DNA of 64,000 bases from Lathyrus oleraceus (taxonomy: Eukaryota; Streptophyta; Magnoliopsida; Fabales; Fabaceae): contig NC_066583.1 of assembly GCF_024323335.1 (NCBI RefSeq), positions 364,765,877 to 364,829,876 of the forward strand, written 5' to 3'. The first letter of the stretch is position 1. Every line of letters begins with the position of its first letter. Of this stretch, positions 21,401 to 32,074 are shown piece after piece. Position numbers and translations under genes: made by a program. The notes under the pieces are model-generated. The model had not been told where the DNA came from and made no database searches. It saw nothing but the letters and a program-made list of their open reading frames with translations.

Positions 21401-23806
21401 GGCTAATTAACTTGTGTTTTTTTGTTTTACCACAGTGAAAAAATGGAGCATTGGTTTGATTTTCTCATTCCCGCTGAGTCCGCGATAGCAGCAGCAACAT
21501 AAAGTTGGTTGGTGGGAATTTCACGAATGTAGTCGTTTGCGACATTCAACAGGTGAGAAATCTGTTCCTTCCATTGATATAACTCTTGCGTTGTGAACTT
21601 TGATTTTCTGCTACTGTTGGTTCTGGTTTGGATTTTCACAGGGAAACAGGACCAGGAGTGCAACTGTTACAAGTATTGGTGGTCACAACCGCTTCTGATA
21701 TTGATCCAGGGATGTTTCGATTTGGAGGTCTGATGTAGTTTTAGGAAAAGCTGAGACGAGATTAAGATAGAAGATGTTAAGAGGTTTATTTTGATGGAAT
21801 TATGGTTCGTTTTAGCTCAGCTCTGTTGCCTCCGGTTCCGGCGCGACAAAGCAAGGTTCTGGCGAGTGGACTGCTTGTGGATGTTAATGACCATGGTTGT
21901 CATATTTGTAGCAGGTCATGACTGGTCTGCAAGGCTTCCTCTAAATTACTGTAGCAAGCTAAGGTCATGGTGCATTGATGCTTTAGCTACAACTGATACA
22001 CTACAGGTTTGTTTGTGATGCATTGTGAATTGGTTGGCCTATTTGCATGATGACTGTTGGTATGGCTTGTTAGCACTCATGTCTTTAGATATTTTGTTTT
22101 GATTACAGGCCAGTTGCAGTAGACTTGTGGTATGCCGTCATCTAAAACTTGGAATGCATTTGTCTGTTTTTGTGCCATAGCTGAACCAAGGTAGAGTTTC
22201 TATTGCTCAAGGTTGATGTTGGCTTAAAATCTTTGATTGTGTTAGGTCTACCGCATAACTTGTGTGATTCAGGATGGTCTATTTGCATCATCATGCCTTT
22301 GGTTGCTCCGCATTGCAAGTTGTGAATTAGTTAACTGCTTGTTATGATTTTGGGTTTGTGCCATTATTATGGTTCATATGTTGCAGATTCACCTTGTAGG
22401 TTGTTTTGGTCTTGGCATTTAGTGATGATGGCAAGAGTGCAGGCATAGTGTGGCAAGGCGAACAAGGTTGATGGCATATGTTTATAATGGAGAATGGTGC
22501 TTATGATTACAGATTTAATACCAGTTGGATGGGTCAAAACCACAGGCCATGTAGTCATGATCAAGGTAAGCTTTATCCATTAGCTCATGCCTTTGGATGA
22601 TGGAATATGATGGTGCATAATTTCCTTGTTTCTGTTTGAGGTTTATGGCAATGTATCAACTGGTTTTGCAGGCTGTTGCTGCTATTTGGTGGCAAAATCA
22701 TGGCTGCTGCAGAAATTTAATGACAGGATGTTATCCATGTGCAGTCACGACCAAACTCAAACATCCTTGGCCAATGCAAGTGCAATATCTAGTGTGGTTG
22801 TAATGCTTGGTAGTAGTAGTTGCAGGACCTTGCTTAGCAATGCAGAACCAATGGTTGGCCAAGCCAAAATGACAATTCAAGACAAGTTGCACATGAGGTT
22901 AACATGAGATAAGTTACTAGGCCAAGAAGATACAAAGTCAAACTCATCACACAAGACTCTTGGATGGTGAATCAAGGCTAAAATGGATTAGATTAGGTTT
23001 AAGAGCTTGGAATTAGGTTGTATATGTTGTAGTTGAGGGGATAGAAATGTAATGGAACATTTATGGCATTTTATTTTGTATGGAACGTGATGAATTGACT
23101 TTGTATGGCGTTTTGAATTTAAATGGAAGGTTTATTGGATATTGTATGGAAATGGTTCTGTATTGATTTGCATGGAAAGTTATGAATGAAAATGTAGTTG
23201 ATTGTATGGAATGTATAACTATTTGGATGGTTATGGTTTAAATTGGTTCCAAATGGATAATCAAAATGGATATGGATTTTGGATATGGAATTAAAAAAAA
23301 TAGAGTTGGGTTATTGGATTGGAAAAAATGGAGTTAATTGTGGGTTCAAGGAATTTGGATACTTGATTATAAAAATGGATATGGATTTTTAGGAATAATC
23401 CAAGACTAATCTAAATATCAATTTAAATAATAATAACAAATCAGCAAAAACCAAATAAAAATCAAATTAATCTATAATTCGTTAAAATTACTTTGATATC
23501 AACTCTAACATTCATTTGGAAATTAAAATCAATTAGAGTTTGAATCATTAGTAAAATAAACAATTAAGATTAAATTGAAATTTGGAATTAAACTTAATTC
23601 GAAATTAAAATCAAATTGAAAATTAAAAAAAAAGTCAAATAATTAAAATCCATTTTATAATCAAAAACACCATGATCAAGAAGCTAGATAATGACCAATG
23701 TCTGTTAAAGAAAAATGGATTTGGGAATGAATGTATGCAAATGAATTTTAGGCCAAGTGCCAAATAAAAATATAAAAAAATTCAGGACCAAAATCGGGGT
23801 ATGACA
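18497..23806 (-). repeat. Ogre-1 LTR-C (5' LTR, full, 5,310 bp)
   Basis: It is the right-hand LTR and 5' LTR of the element, matching LTR-B with about ten substitutions by eye (for example near 18645, 21001, 21193, 22041, 22685, 22811). It repeats every sub-feature of LTR-B at offset 12943: tandem array 19469-19608, conserved block 20022-20099, gene-like segment 21043-23043. Confidence 0.95.
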
Positions 23807-23811
23807 CCGTC
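23807..23811. repeat. Target site duplication CCGTC, right of Ogre-1
   Basis: The five bases follow the LTR terminus GTATGACA and match 3546-3550. Confidence 0.9.
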
Positions 23812-25417
23812 GAGCCATGCGACGTTAAACGAAGCACTTCGTGGGAGGCAATCCACGCGTTTCATTTCTAATTTATTGCGTTTTTATTTTTCTTTGTGTG
23901 TGCTAAAATTTTGTGTAAGGGAGGAGGAGAATTAAAAGGGCAAAGTCACAAACACCTCCAAATGGAAGGAAACCACACAAGTGCAGTAAACCAACAGTAG
24001 TCGATGTGAGTCCCCTTTGTATCTGGATTTAAACATTGAGGTCAATGTTTAGTTCAGGTGTGGGGGGGTTTCTCCTTTCATGTTTTTATTTTCTTTCACT
24101 TTGTTTTGTTTATGTTATGTTATCATTATATTAGGATGTTTGTTTGTTTTGGTTGTTTTCTGTTCTTTTGGACCTACTGTGTGTACAGGGTGATGAGAAA
24201 CGGTTGGACGAGCCCGGGATCAATGGTAGTGGATGAAAGACACCCCTCATACTTATTCTGATAAGGCACCCCGGAAGTTGATGCAACCATGAGAAAATAA
24301 GTCAGACACAATTTGGGGACACCGGACCAAAAGAGCGGTATGGAAAGACCAAATCAGAAAAGAACCACATAACACGAGGAGACTTCAGACCTTGCAAGCT
24401 AACCAACATGGTGAGATCACAAAAAGCCAAACACGAAATATCAACATGAGTGTTCAGCCAGGTATGACTTTATCACTCTGATTTTGCGTATGTCTTGTTG
24501 ACACATCACATCATGACAACACACACTGAGGCAAGTTGTTTGTTTAGCCAGGGCCTTTCTAGCCACCCCTATATGTATGTTTCCCTTCGTAAACCCCGTT
24601 GAGCCTTAGCCATTTTATTCATCGTAAACCCCATGTTAACTTTTAAAGCATTATTCATCATAAACCCCCTGTTAACTTTTAATCATTCATTTCCTTTTGT
24701 GTCATAACTCGGTATGATTGTGTGAATTGCAAGATGTGCAATAAAACTAAGTTTGGGGTGGAAATCTTGAAAGAGAAGGCAAGTGCATAATAAGAGATCA
24801 TACAAAAAGAAAAATAGTATGTATTTTCTTTAAAAGAAAAAAAAAGAGAAAAAAAAAAGAGAAAAGAAAAACAAAAGAGAAAAATGCACTTGCCGAGACT
24901 TAAGACTCTAACAACATATGAAATGCTCGGAAAATTCGAGTAGGAAAAGAGTCAAAAGAGTGAAATTAACCCCCAGAGTATACGTGATGCACAGAAAAAA
25001 AAGAGAAAGAAAAATCACACAACATGACTACCGAGTTCAAAACCCTTTGTTATCCAATTTTTTTTTGTTTATCCCACCGTACCCAAGCCCCGTTACAACC
25101 TAAAAAGACCTCAAAAAGTGTGTGGAATCTGCTGTGGTAGTGACATTAGAATGTATTCAAAGTTAAGAGTTGGTATTGCATACTGTGCTGTGAGTGTACA
25201 CACCTAACCCTGAGAGATATTGTGAGTGTGTGAAAAGCTTGCAGGTGAAGAGGTTTCTGATGTGGAAATATGGTAAACTGCCTGAATCGGAGAGACCTGA
25301 AACTCGATTGGAAAGGAAGAACACAAATGGTGAAAGACTAGGTTGCATTGTGGAAAGCGAATTCGGGGGTGACCTTTGTTTGGACTCAATACATCACTTG
25401 AGGACAAGCAATGAGAC
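23812..25417 (+). other. AthA 3' untranslated region
   Basis: It begins with the post-integrase motif of Athila elements (GACGTTAAACGAAGCACTTC, then GTGGGAGGCAA), also seen in Athila-4 near 51755-51785. Next come a G-run motif (24028-24068), small repeats around CGTAAACCCC (24590-24680), and an A/G tract (24829-24886). An early polypurine-like AAGTTTGGGGTGG lies at 24749-24761. Frames in this stretch are short and unconvincing. Confidence 0.75.
24028..24070 (+). promoter_or_regulatory. Conserved GTCAATG... G-run motif of AthA
   Basis: ACATTGAGGTCAATG is followed 11 bases later by GTGTGGGGGGG. Athila-4 has the same arrangement on the minus strand (48365-48412). A possible internal polypurine tract; function unknown. 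Confidence 0.5.
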
Positions 25418-25430
25418 AAGTTTGGGGTTG
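25418..25430 (+). promoter_or_regulatory. AthA polypurine tract
   Basis: AAGTTTGGGGTTG directly precedes the LTR start TGATCGG. Confidence 0.75.
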
Positions 25431-26875
25431 TGATCGGTCACCATTTCCATTGAATTCCCGCCGCTAATCCGACATATTTTCATCACCTTGGTAAGATTTA
25501 TGTTTGTTTTTAGTTGCATTTGAGTCAATTAGCATGTTTTGTTGGTTTGGTATTGCATTGCATTCGATTACGAGTTTATGTCAAAAAGATCTCGTTTATG
25601 CTTCGTTTGGTAGTGTTATTGTTACAGGTTTAAAAAGCAAGAATGGTGAAGTTATGGACACTCTGAAGGACAAAAATATGAGAAAACAGCAGGTCAACAC
25701 ACGCACCCGTGTGCCACAACACTTCCCGTGTTGTTGATCAAGCAGAGCAGAGAGGGAGCAGAAAACAGGGATCAACATGGCCACCCGTGTGCCACCACAC
25801 GGCCGTGTTGATTAAAACAGTGCATTAACACGGGCACCCGTGTGTAGGGACACGACCCGTGTTGTTGCCACTGTAACTTATGCTGAAAATAATTAATGCT
25901 GAAGAACAACACGGCCACCCGTGTGCCACTACACGGCCGTGTTGATTGAACGCAGCTTGGAAAACCTAATTTTTGCTGTGTGAACCGATTCTGCTCATTA
26001 AGGGTAGTTTGGACCTTTAGCTTGGAAGAGAGTCATCTGAAGCTATAAGAAGGCTTGGAAGAGAAAGAAGAGGACACCTTTTGACAGACGAACGAAAGCA
26101 TTGCATTGGAGAAGATAGCGAATACGGCGGATTTGAAGACGGCGAGATTCAAGGGTATCAACCATTGAAGATCAAACTCTCCTAATTCTTTGTAATGTCT
26201 AATCTTTACTTTATGAGTTCTTTAAGTACTATGAGAGGCTAAACCCCCTGATGCTAGGGGGTGGTCCTGATGTTATCACATGTTATGAATTTGAACCTAT
26301 GATTTCTTGATTACTATGTTACGTATTTCAATTCAATTGTGTGATGTTATTATGCTTTTGTATCGGACAAATACAAATTGATCTATGACTTCCAATAACA
26401 GGATTGTGATTGGTAGGGTTTTCACACAATTGGGTTTATGAATGCATCATCTAGGACTAGTAACTTTCGTAAATCACCGTAAACCTTGATATTTTGTATG
26501 ATTAAAACCAATGATTAATTGAATGGACATTTGAGTGAGAGTTGGTAGTTTAATAGTTACTTCCTTAAGGACTTAAGTAAGAACATACCAGAGGTTAGGT
26601 GATTGAATGTTTCATATGTATTAAAGAAATCGGGACTGAATTCATAACCGGTTAACTCAACCACTCACCCTAGCATCTTTTATCTTAATCAATTATTTCT
26701 ACTATTTTTGTGTTTACGATTATAAATTCCAAAACAACCAAACCATTATCTTTTTGTTCTGGTAGAATCGAATTAAAATAAGTAATTCCTACGCAATCCT
26801 TGAGATCGATACTTGGAAATAAAACTCCTTATTACTACATCGGTAAAAATAGTACACTTGCTATTTTTCCGATCA
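25431..26875 (+). repeat. AthA 3' LTR (1,445 bp)
   Basis: It is bounded by TGATCGG and CCGATCA, with a polypurine tract on the left and Ogre-2 intron sequence on the right. The first 460 bases contain four palindromic units (25694-25944). Confidence 0.93.
25694..25944. repeat. Four imperfect palindromes in the AthA LTR
   Basis: Units at 25694-25733, 25773-25810, 25827-25864 and 25907-25944 each have the form CAACACGG..CACCCGTGTG followed by CACACGG.CCGTGTTG. Each unit is about 38 bases and can fold on itself. Spacing is irregular. Confidence 0.85.
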
Positions 26876-27172
26876 GTCTCAGTGGTGTTTCTGCATGTTA
26901 TGATTTATGTTGTTTATTTAGAAAGTGCGTGCATAAAAATTGGTTGCCATTTTCGTAAATAGATAAAAACGAAAGGAAATGAACAAAAATTTGGATGCAA
27001 AACGTCATTTCATTAATGATAAAAACTCTTGAAAAATATAAATTAGGCCCTACAACATGCCACTGTGCCTTGGGCAGAGCACAAGGTTTTGTCTAAAATG
27101 ATAAAATTACTTTTGAAATATTTGGGTAACTTCCACAACCTTCCAGTTTGTCAGTTCTTCATTAGGTGCGGC

Positions 27173-28650
27173 TTAACGCATCCAGTTGGACACCCCCTCT
27201 TTGCGATCTTCTTCACTGATCATTGCCACCTGCTTGCCAAAGATGTGGCTAGCGCTGGTGAACGTTTTCTCTACAGAAGGAATCTTCTCTTTGTCAGGTT
27301 GGTTATCGGCTTTGTGTGATGATGGGTTATACCCCAGGCCAAACTTGTCTCGTTTCTCTTTCACTTCCACCATTTTGCCCCAATCTTGAGCATCTTCACT
27401 TTCCATAACAGCTTTAGCTCCTTGCCACGAGGCCATGGATATTCCTGATTTTGGGACCTCCAAGGCCTGTTAGACGGCCATCATGTTTACCACTTCCAAG
27501 GATTGGAATGGTGTCTCAGTGATTTCACCATCCACCTCGATATATCGGAAAGATGTTAAGTGACTAACCAAGATATATTTTTCTCCTCCAATCACAATCA
27601 TCTTGTCATTTGTAATGAATTTTAGTTTTTGATGCAGAGTGGAGGTGACAGCACCTGCGGAGTGAATCCAGGGTCACCCAAGTAGGCAACTGTAACCGGG
27701 ATGTATGTCCATGACCTGGAATGTGATATTGAAAATAGTTGGACCTATCCTTGTTGGTAAGTCAACCTCTCCTATCACTGCTCGCCTTGAGCCATCAAAT
27801 GCCTTTACGATTATGGTGTTGGGCTTCATACTTATCCCTTCTATTGGCAGCTTTATCAAAGTTGTCTTCGGCGTGACATTCAGTGAGGAACCTGTGTTTA
27901 CTAACACTCTTGCCAGTATAGTATCTATGCATTTCAAGGAGATATGAAGGGTCTTGTTATGGTTCTTTCCCTCGATTGGTAGTTCATCATCATTAAAACC
28001 CAAGAAATTTCTAGTGGTCACACAAGCTATCACATCATCAAATTGTTCTATTGTTATATCCTTCATGATATGAGCGACGCTCAATACCTTCAATAACGAA
28101 TTCCTGTGTGCTTCTGAGTTAAGCAGTAGAGATAACATGGAAATTTTGGAAGGTGTTTGGTTTAGCTGGTCCACCACCTTATAATCGCTCTTCTTGATTA
28201 TTCTCAAAAACTCCTCAGCCTCCTCACGAGTGACAGCAGCTTTAGGAGACAAGTGCATGTCTTTCATTCCTTGATTAGGGATGGGGATCTGGACAACAGC
28301 CTTTTTCCCTTTAGCTCTTTCAGAAGTATCAGCAGTTCTTGGTGCGAACACTCAGCCACTATGTGTCATTCCTGTTGGCCCCATAATTGAAGTGACATTT
28401 GGTTCGTTGATCATCAAAGGTTGATCTTCCTGCCCCTGCTTAAAAGCTCTGGGCTGATATATCCATGGGACTGCCTTCTCATCTTTATATTCGAATGGTG
28501 TTGGAAACTCTATCACCAACGGGATTATAGGTATTTCTACTTTAACCTCATCATAGGGGATGTCCACCATGGCTATCTCTTCCTGGCGCTTGCTCTTGAC
28601 ACGGCATTTATCTATAACTCGCCTCCATCCAACATTTATTGTATAAAATT
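27173..28650 (-). pseudogene. Ogre-2 protease and C-terminal extension
   Basis: The frame from 28351 down carries the protease. The catalytic motif reads LVNTGSSLN, so the aspartate has become asparagine. The substrate-binding end reads YSCLLG followed by a TGA at 27674. The C-terminal extension continues in broken frames (27463-27173), ending in NWMR before the intron. Further in-frame stops lie near 28352 and 27469. The enzyme must be inactive. Confidence 0.85.
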
Positions 28651-30292
28651 CCTTAACCCTTCATTGTTCTCTTCCTCAACCAGCTCTTCCGGGATCAAAC
28701 CACTCTTCAGCAATTGTGCTCCTATCATGGTGATAGGGGTTTGAATCTCTTCAACCTTACGGATCAATTTGCCTTGATCACTCTCCTCGATGGCACTGAC
28801 GGAAGCATCCTTATGCATCGGCATAGGGTTGGTGTTCACGTTCGGGTGTCTCGGAGTGAATGAAACGGACTTTGCTTCGATCAAGTCTTGTACCCGATTT
28901 TGAAATGCGAAACAATTTTCCAAGGTATGACCAGGTGCTCCCATGTGAAACTCACAATGGGCATTAGCGTCGTATCCGGGTGGATATGGAAAAACAGTTG
29001 GCTTTAACTCTCTCAATGTTAGAAGGCCCTCCTTTTGCAGATATGGGAATATCTGACTATAAGGTACTGGTAGAGGATAAAGTTGCCTTCATGGAGGCCT
29101 TGGCTTGAATTGTCTTGGTGGTGCGGTATTTTGCTGCTGATGATGTTGTTGATGTTGTGGTTGATACATTTGTTGTTGCTGCATTGGCTACTGATAGGGT
29201 ATAGGTACCACGGCGGCGACTTGGCCATATGAAGCTTGTTGCTTCCCTTTATAGTTTTTGGATATGGCGTTTGTTTCACCTTCTCTTTTCTTCGGGAAGC
29301 CTCCAGAATACTTCTTCGGTGCGCTAGGTGTTGTCACTGCTCCTGGAATCTTTCCATCCCTCAACCCCTTCTCTATGCGGTCTCCAATTGTGACTAGATG
29401 TGCGAAGTCAGATGCTGCACTGCTCATTAGTCGATCAAAGAATGGGTCCTTAAAGGTGTCCACAAATATCCCGGTCATTTCCTTCTCAAACAATGGTGGC
29501 TCTACCTGAGCAGCCAACTCTCTCCACCGCCGGGTGTATTCTTTGAATGACTCACTCTCCTTCATAGCCATCCCTTGCAACTGCATTCGGTCGGGTGCCA
29601 TATCTAAGTTATATTTGTACTGACGGAGAAATGCGTCAGCCAAATCCTCCCAGCTTTGAATACGTCATTTCTCCAAGCTCATGTACCATCTCAGAGATGC
29701 CCCACTCAGACTGTCTTGGAAATAGTGTACAAGTAGTTTGTCGTTTTCGGTATGAGCAACCATTTTTCTGAAGTACATTACCAGGTAACTTCTTCGACAA
29801 GTCTGTCCTTTGTATTTCTCGAAATCAGGAGTTTTAAATTTAGTCGGGATGACTAAATTTGATACCAAACGCATGTTCATGGCAGAAGCACCGAAGATAT
29901 TGTTTTCTTCTATGGCTTTGATCTTCTTTTCCAGTAGGATCTGGAAGTATCTTAGGTTTTGGTTGATCAGGCATATAGAATGCATCAGACTGGTCATCTC
30001 CAATTTCGGATCCATGATGAGTAGATGTATCAGAAGGTTCTGCACGGCCTCCATCTCCTTTGCCTCCTACCGGTATCTGAATCAATCTCTTCTTGATGGG
30101 GACGTAACCCTCATCTTCGGGGTTCAGACCTGGCGTGCTATCATTCCTTTTTGCCCTAGCTTCTTCCTCCTCGATCCTCTCTCTCTGAGCGATCGCGAGC
30201 AGTGTCTCCAACAGCTGATCCATCTTCTCCTGGATCGTATTGATGTTTGTCCTCATGGTAACCTGGTCGGCCTCAACTTGCTCTAATGTCAT
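28636..30292 (-). pseudogene. Ogre-2 gag
   Basis: The start is at 30292 (MTLEQVEADQVTMRTNINTI). The N-terminal coiled-coil-like part is followed by a frame change near 29960. The gag domain spans 30054-29188 (motifs SLSGASLRWYMSLE, DLADAFLRQYKYNLDMAPDR, KESESFKEYTRRWRELAAQV). A proline/glutamine-rich linker and the CEFHMGAPGHTLENC zinc-knuckle-like motif (about 28960-28915) follow. Stops occur at 29665, 29188 and 29093. No complete product can form. Confidence 0.87.
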
Positions 30293-32074
30293 CTTGTATT
30301 TGCTCCGCGTCTCGTATCGGTGTTGATTAGTCAGTGTGGCTGCATAAAGGGTAAAAAGGTTGGGTAAGTTTTTTTTGAATTTTTATGAAGCGTGATGCAT
30401 AATAAAGATGTGAATGTTATGCATATTTTATTTTCAAGGAATCATTCGAGTTTCATTAGTTATTAGTAATTCGAAGAAACAAGAAATACTTGGAATAGCA
30501 ATAATGGAGTAATTTTTAAACGTCATTCATTCAAGTATATAACATAGAGGTCCAAAAAGGTCATAGTTCAAAAGTACATTTGTTAAAGGAACAAAATACA
30601 AGACATAAGCAAATTAAACAGCTGGCTTTCTGGCCTGAAGCTCTTCTAGTTCCTCATTGAATCTCTTCAGCAACCCTTTGCAGAGCAGAATGAAACTGAT
30701 TATGGCTGGAGGAGTGCTATCTTCTTTCAACTCTTCGACTGCGTCTCTCAACTTCCATGGCAATTCTTTAGCCGCCCAATTACAGAACCCTACTAGCCCA
30801 TCGAGTTTCGCACGAAACTTATCCCTATCTCCTTGTAAGAAGTCTATGGTCTTCTTAAAGGATTCATAATCTTCAATCACATAGTCTCGCTCTTTCAACC
30901 ATATGGAGCTGTCTTGGCGTAATGACTCTAGCTGGTTCTTCCAATAGCTTACAGATTCCCTTGCATCTCTTACTTCTCGACACTTCTCCTCCCATATCAT
31001 GGGTGACACCCTAGAAGCTTCAATGGCTATATTCTTGAGTCGGCGCTCCTGATCTACTTCAGCTTTTGCATGACGAACAGAATTGGTGAGTTCTTTTATC
31101 TGAGCCCCAAGTGTATCCCTTATCGTCTTGTTTTCCTTTGTGGCTAGATGCCACCAACGCTCATTATCTTGACATTCTTTCTGAGCTTGTCATAGTTGAC
31201 CTTTAAGGGCATCTAAACAATGATCAGCTTTTTCTAATCCCACCTTGATCTTTTTCCTCTTATGCTCCTCCTTGTTGAACTTTTCCGCATGAGCTTGAAT
31301 CTGTGCCTCTTTTCTCTCGAGCTCCCACTTCATATTGTTTTTCTCATTGATGATTTGTTGAAGTTTTATCTGCAGCTCTTCATTCTCTTTTCCTAGATTT
31401 TCCATGGTGGTCTTGAGTTCCTTCATTTCTTCAATAGGGACATGGGTGAGCTTAGGTTTAGAAAGAGGTATAGGTGTCCGAATGACAAATGGAATTTTAA
31501 TCATCTGCACCCTTTCCTTTACCCACTGAAAATGTGGTTCTTTTGTAATCCCATTTGCTCTCCCTAACTGAGCTTTCCCTTTTCGATTGACATTTTTCCA
31601 AGCTTCTTTGATTCACTGGAATAAGCTAGGATTCTCAGCCCCAAATTCAAGTAACAAGAAAGCTTCCAAAGAATTTGCCTCTGGATGGCCTTCCATTGGG
31701 TAGCCAAGTTGTCTGAGTGATAGAACTGGATTAGCATTCACACATCCTTGAGTTCCAATAAGCGGTAGATTTGGGAAATATCCACAACTGAATATGATAT
31801 CCATGTTGATGTATTCTTTGGAGTACCAAGAGAGATCTTCAGATAGGAGTGATCCCAATCTCTGAGGCCAACTAACATCTGTCTGCTCAACCCAAGCACC
31901 TGTCTTCGGAAGATGTTCTAAAAACCACTGATACAATAAAGGAGCACAACAAGCAATCAATCCCTTCTTCTTAGTATACCTATGACTTATGTAGTAGTAG
32001 ACATCGGCTAATAAAGTGGGTACTGGATTTCCAGTAAGGAAAACATAAATAGCAGTCATATCTACAAAACCATC

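Larger units (their letters stand above)
3551..23806 (-). mobile_element. Ogre-1: Ogre-type Ty3/gypsy element with three LTR copies
   Basis: Reading on the minus strand the order is: LTR-C (23806-18497), PBS, deletion-joined protease, intron, RT-RNaseH-integrase, tandem-repeat 3' UTR, polypurine tract, LTR-B (10863-5554), a second PBS and truncated internal copy (5553-4338), and truncated LTR-A (4337-3551). LTRs run TGTCATACCCC...TGCGACA in this orientation. The 5-bp target duplication flanks the whole composite. LTR-B and LTR-C are both 5,310 bp with about ten visible differences, so the insertion is young. ORF1, gag and the start of protease are missing. The element would need proteins from another Ogre copy to move. 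Confidence 0.93.
1..26875 (+). mobile_element. AthA: Athila-like gag-protease LTR retrotransposon, cut by left edge
   Basis: The element has a 5' LTR end (1-982), a tRNA-Asp-type PBS, decayed gag and protease, a 3' untranslated region (23812-25430), a polypurine tract and a full 3' LTR (25431-26875). LTR termini are TGATCGG and CCGATCA, a 7-bp inverted repeat. It is interrupted by Ogre-1 at 3551-23806. If Ogre-1 and one CCGTC are removed, the protease region joins the post-integrase motif directly. RT, RNase H and integrase were therefore already missing before Ogre-1 arrived. AthA lies in the gag-pol intron of Ogre-2; the base after its 3' LTR begins GTCTC, the expected target duplication. 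The 5' LTR start should lie about 462 bp left of the window. Lineage is inferred from PBS, gag and the tail motif. Confidence 0.85.

Noticed and set aside
24058..24261. 67-codon hydrophobic plus-strand ORF in AthA
   Set aside because: It starts in the G-run and consists of T-rich 3' UTR; there is no conserved match to known element proteins.
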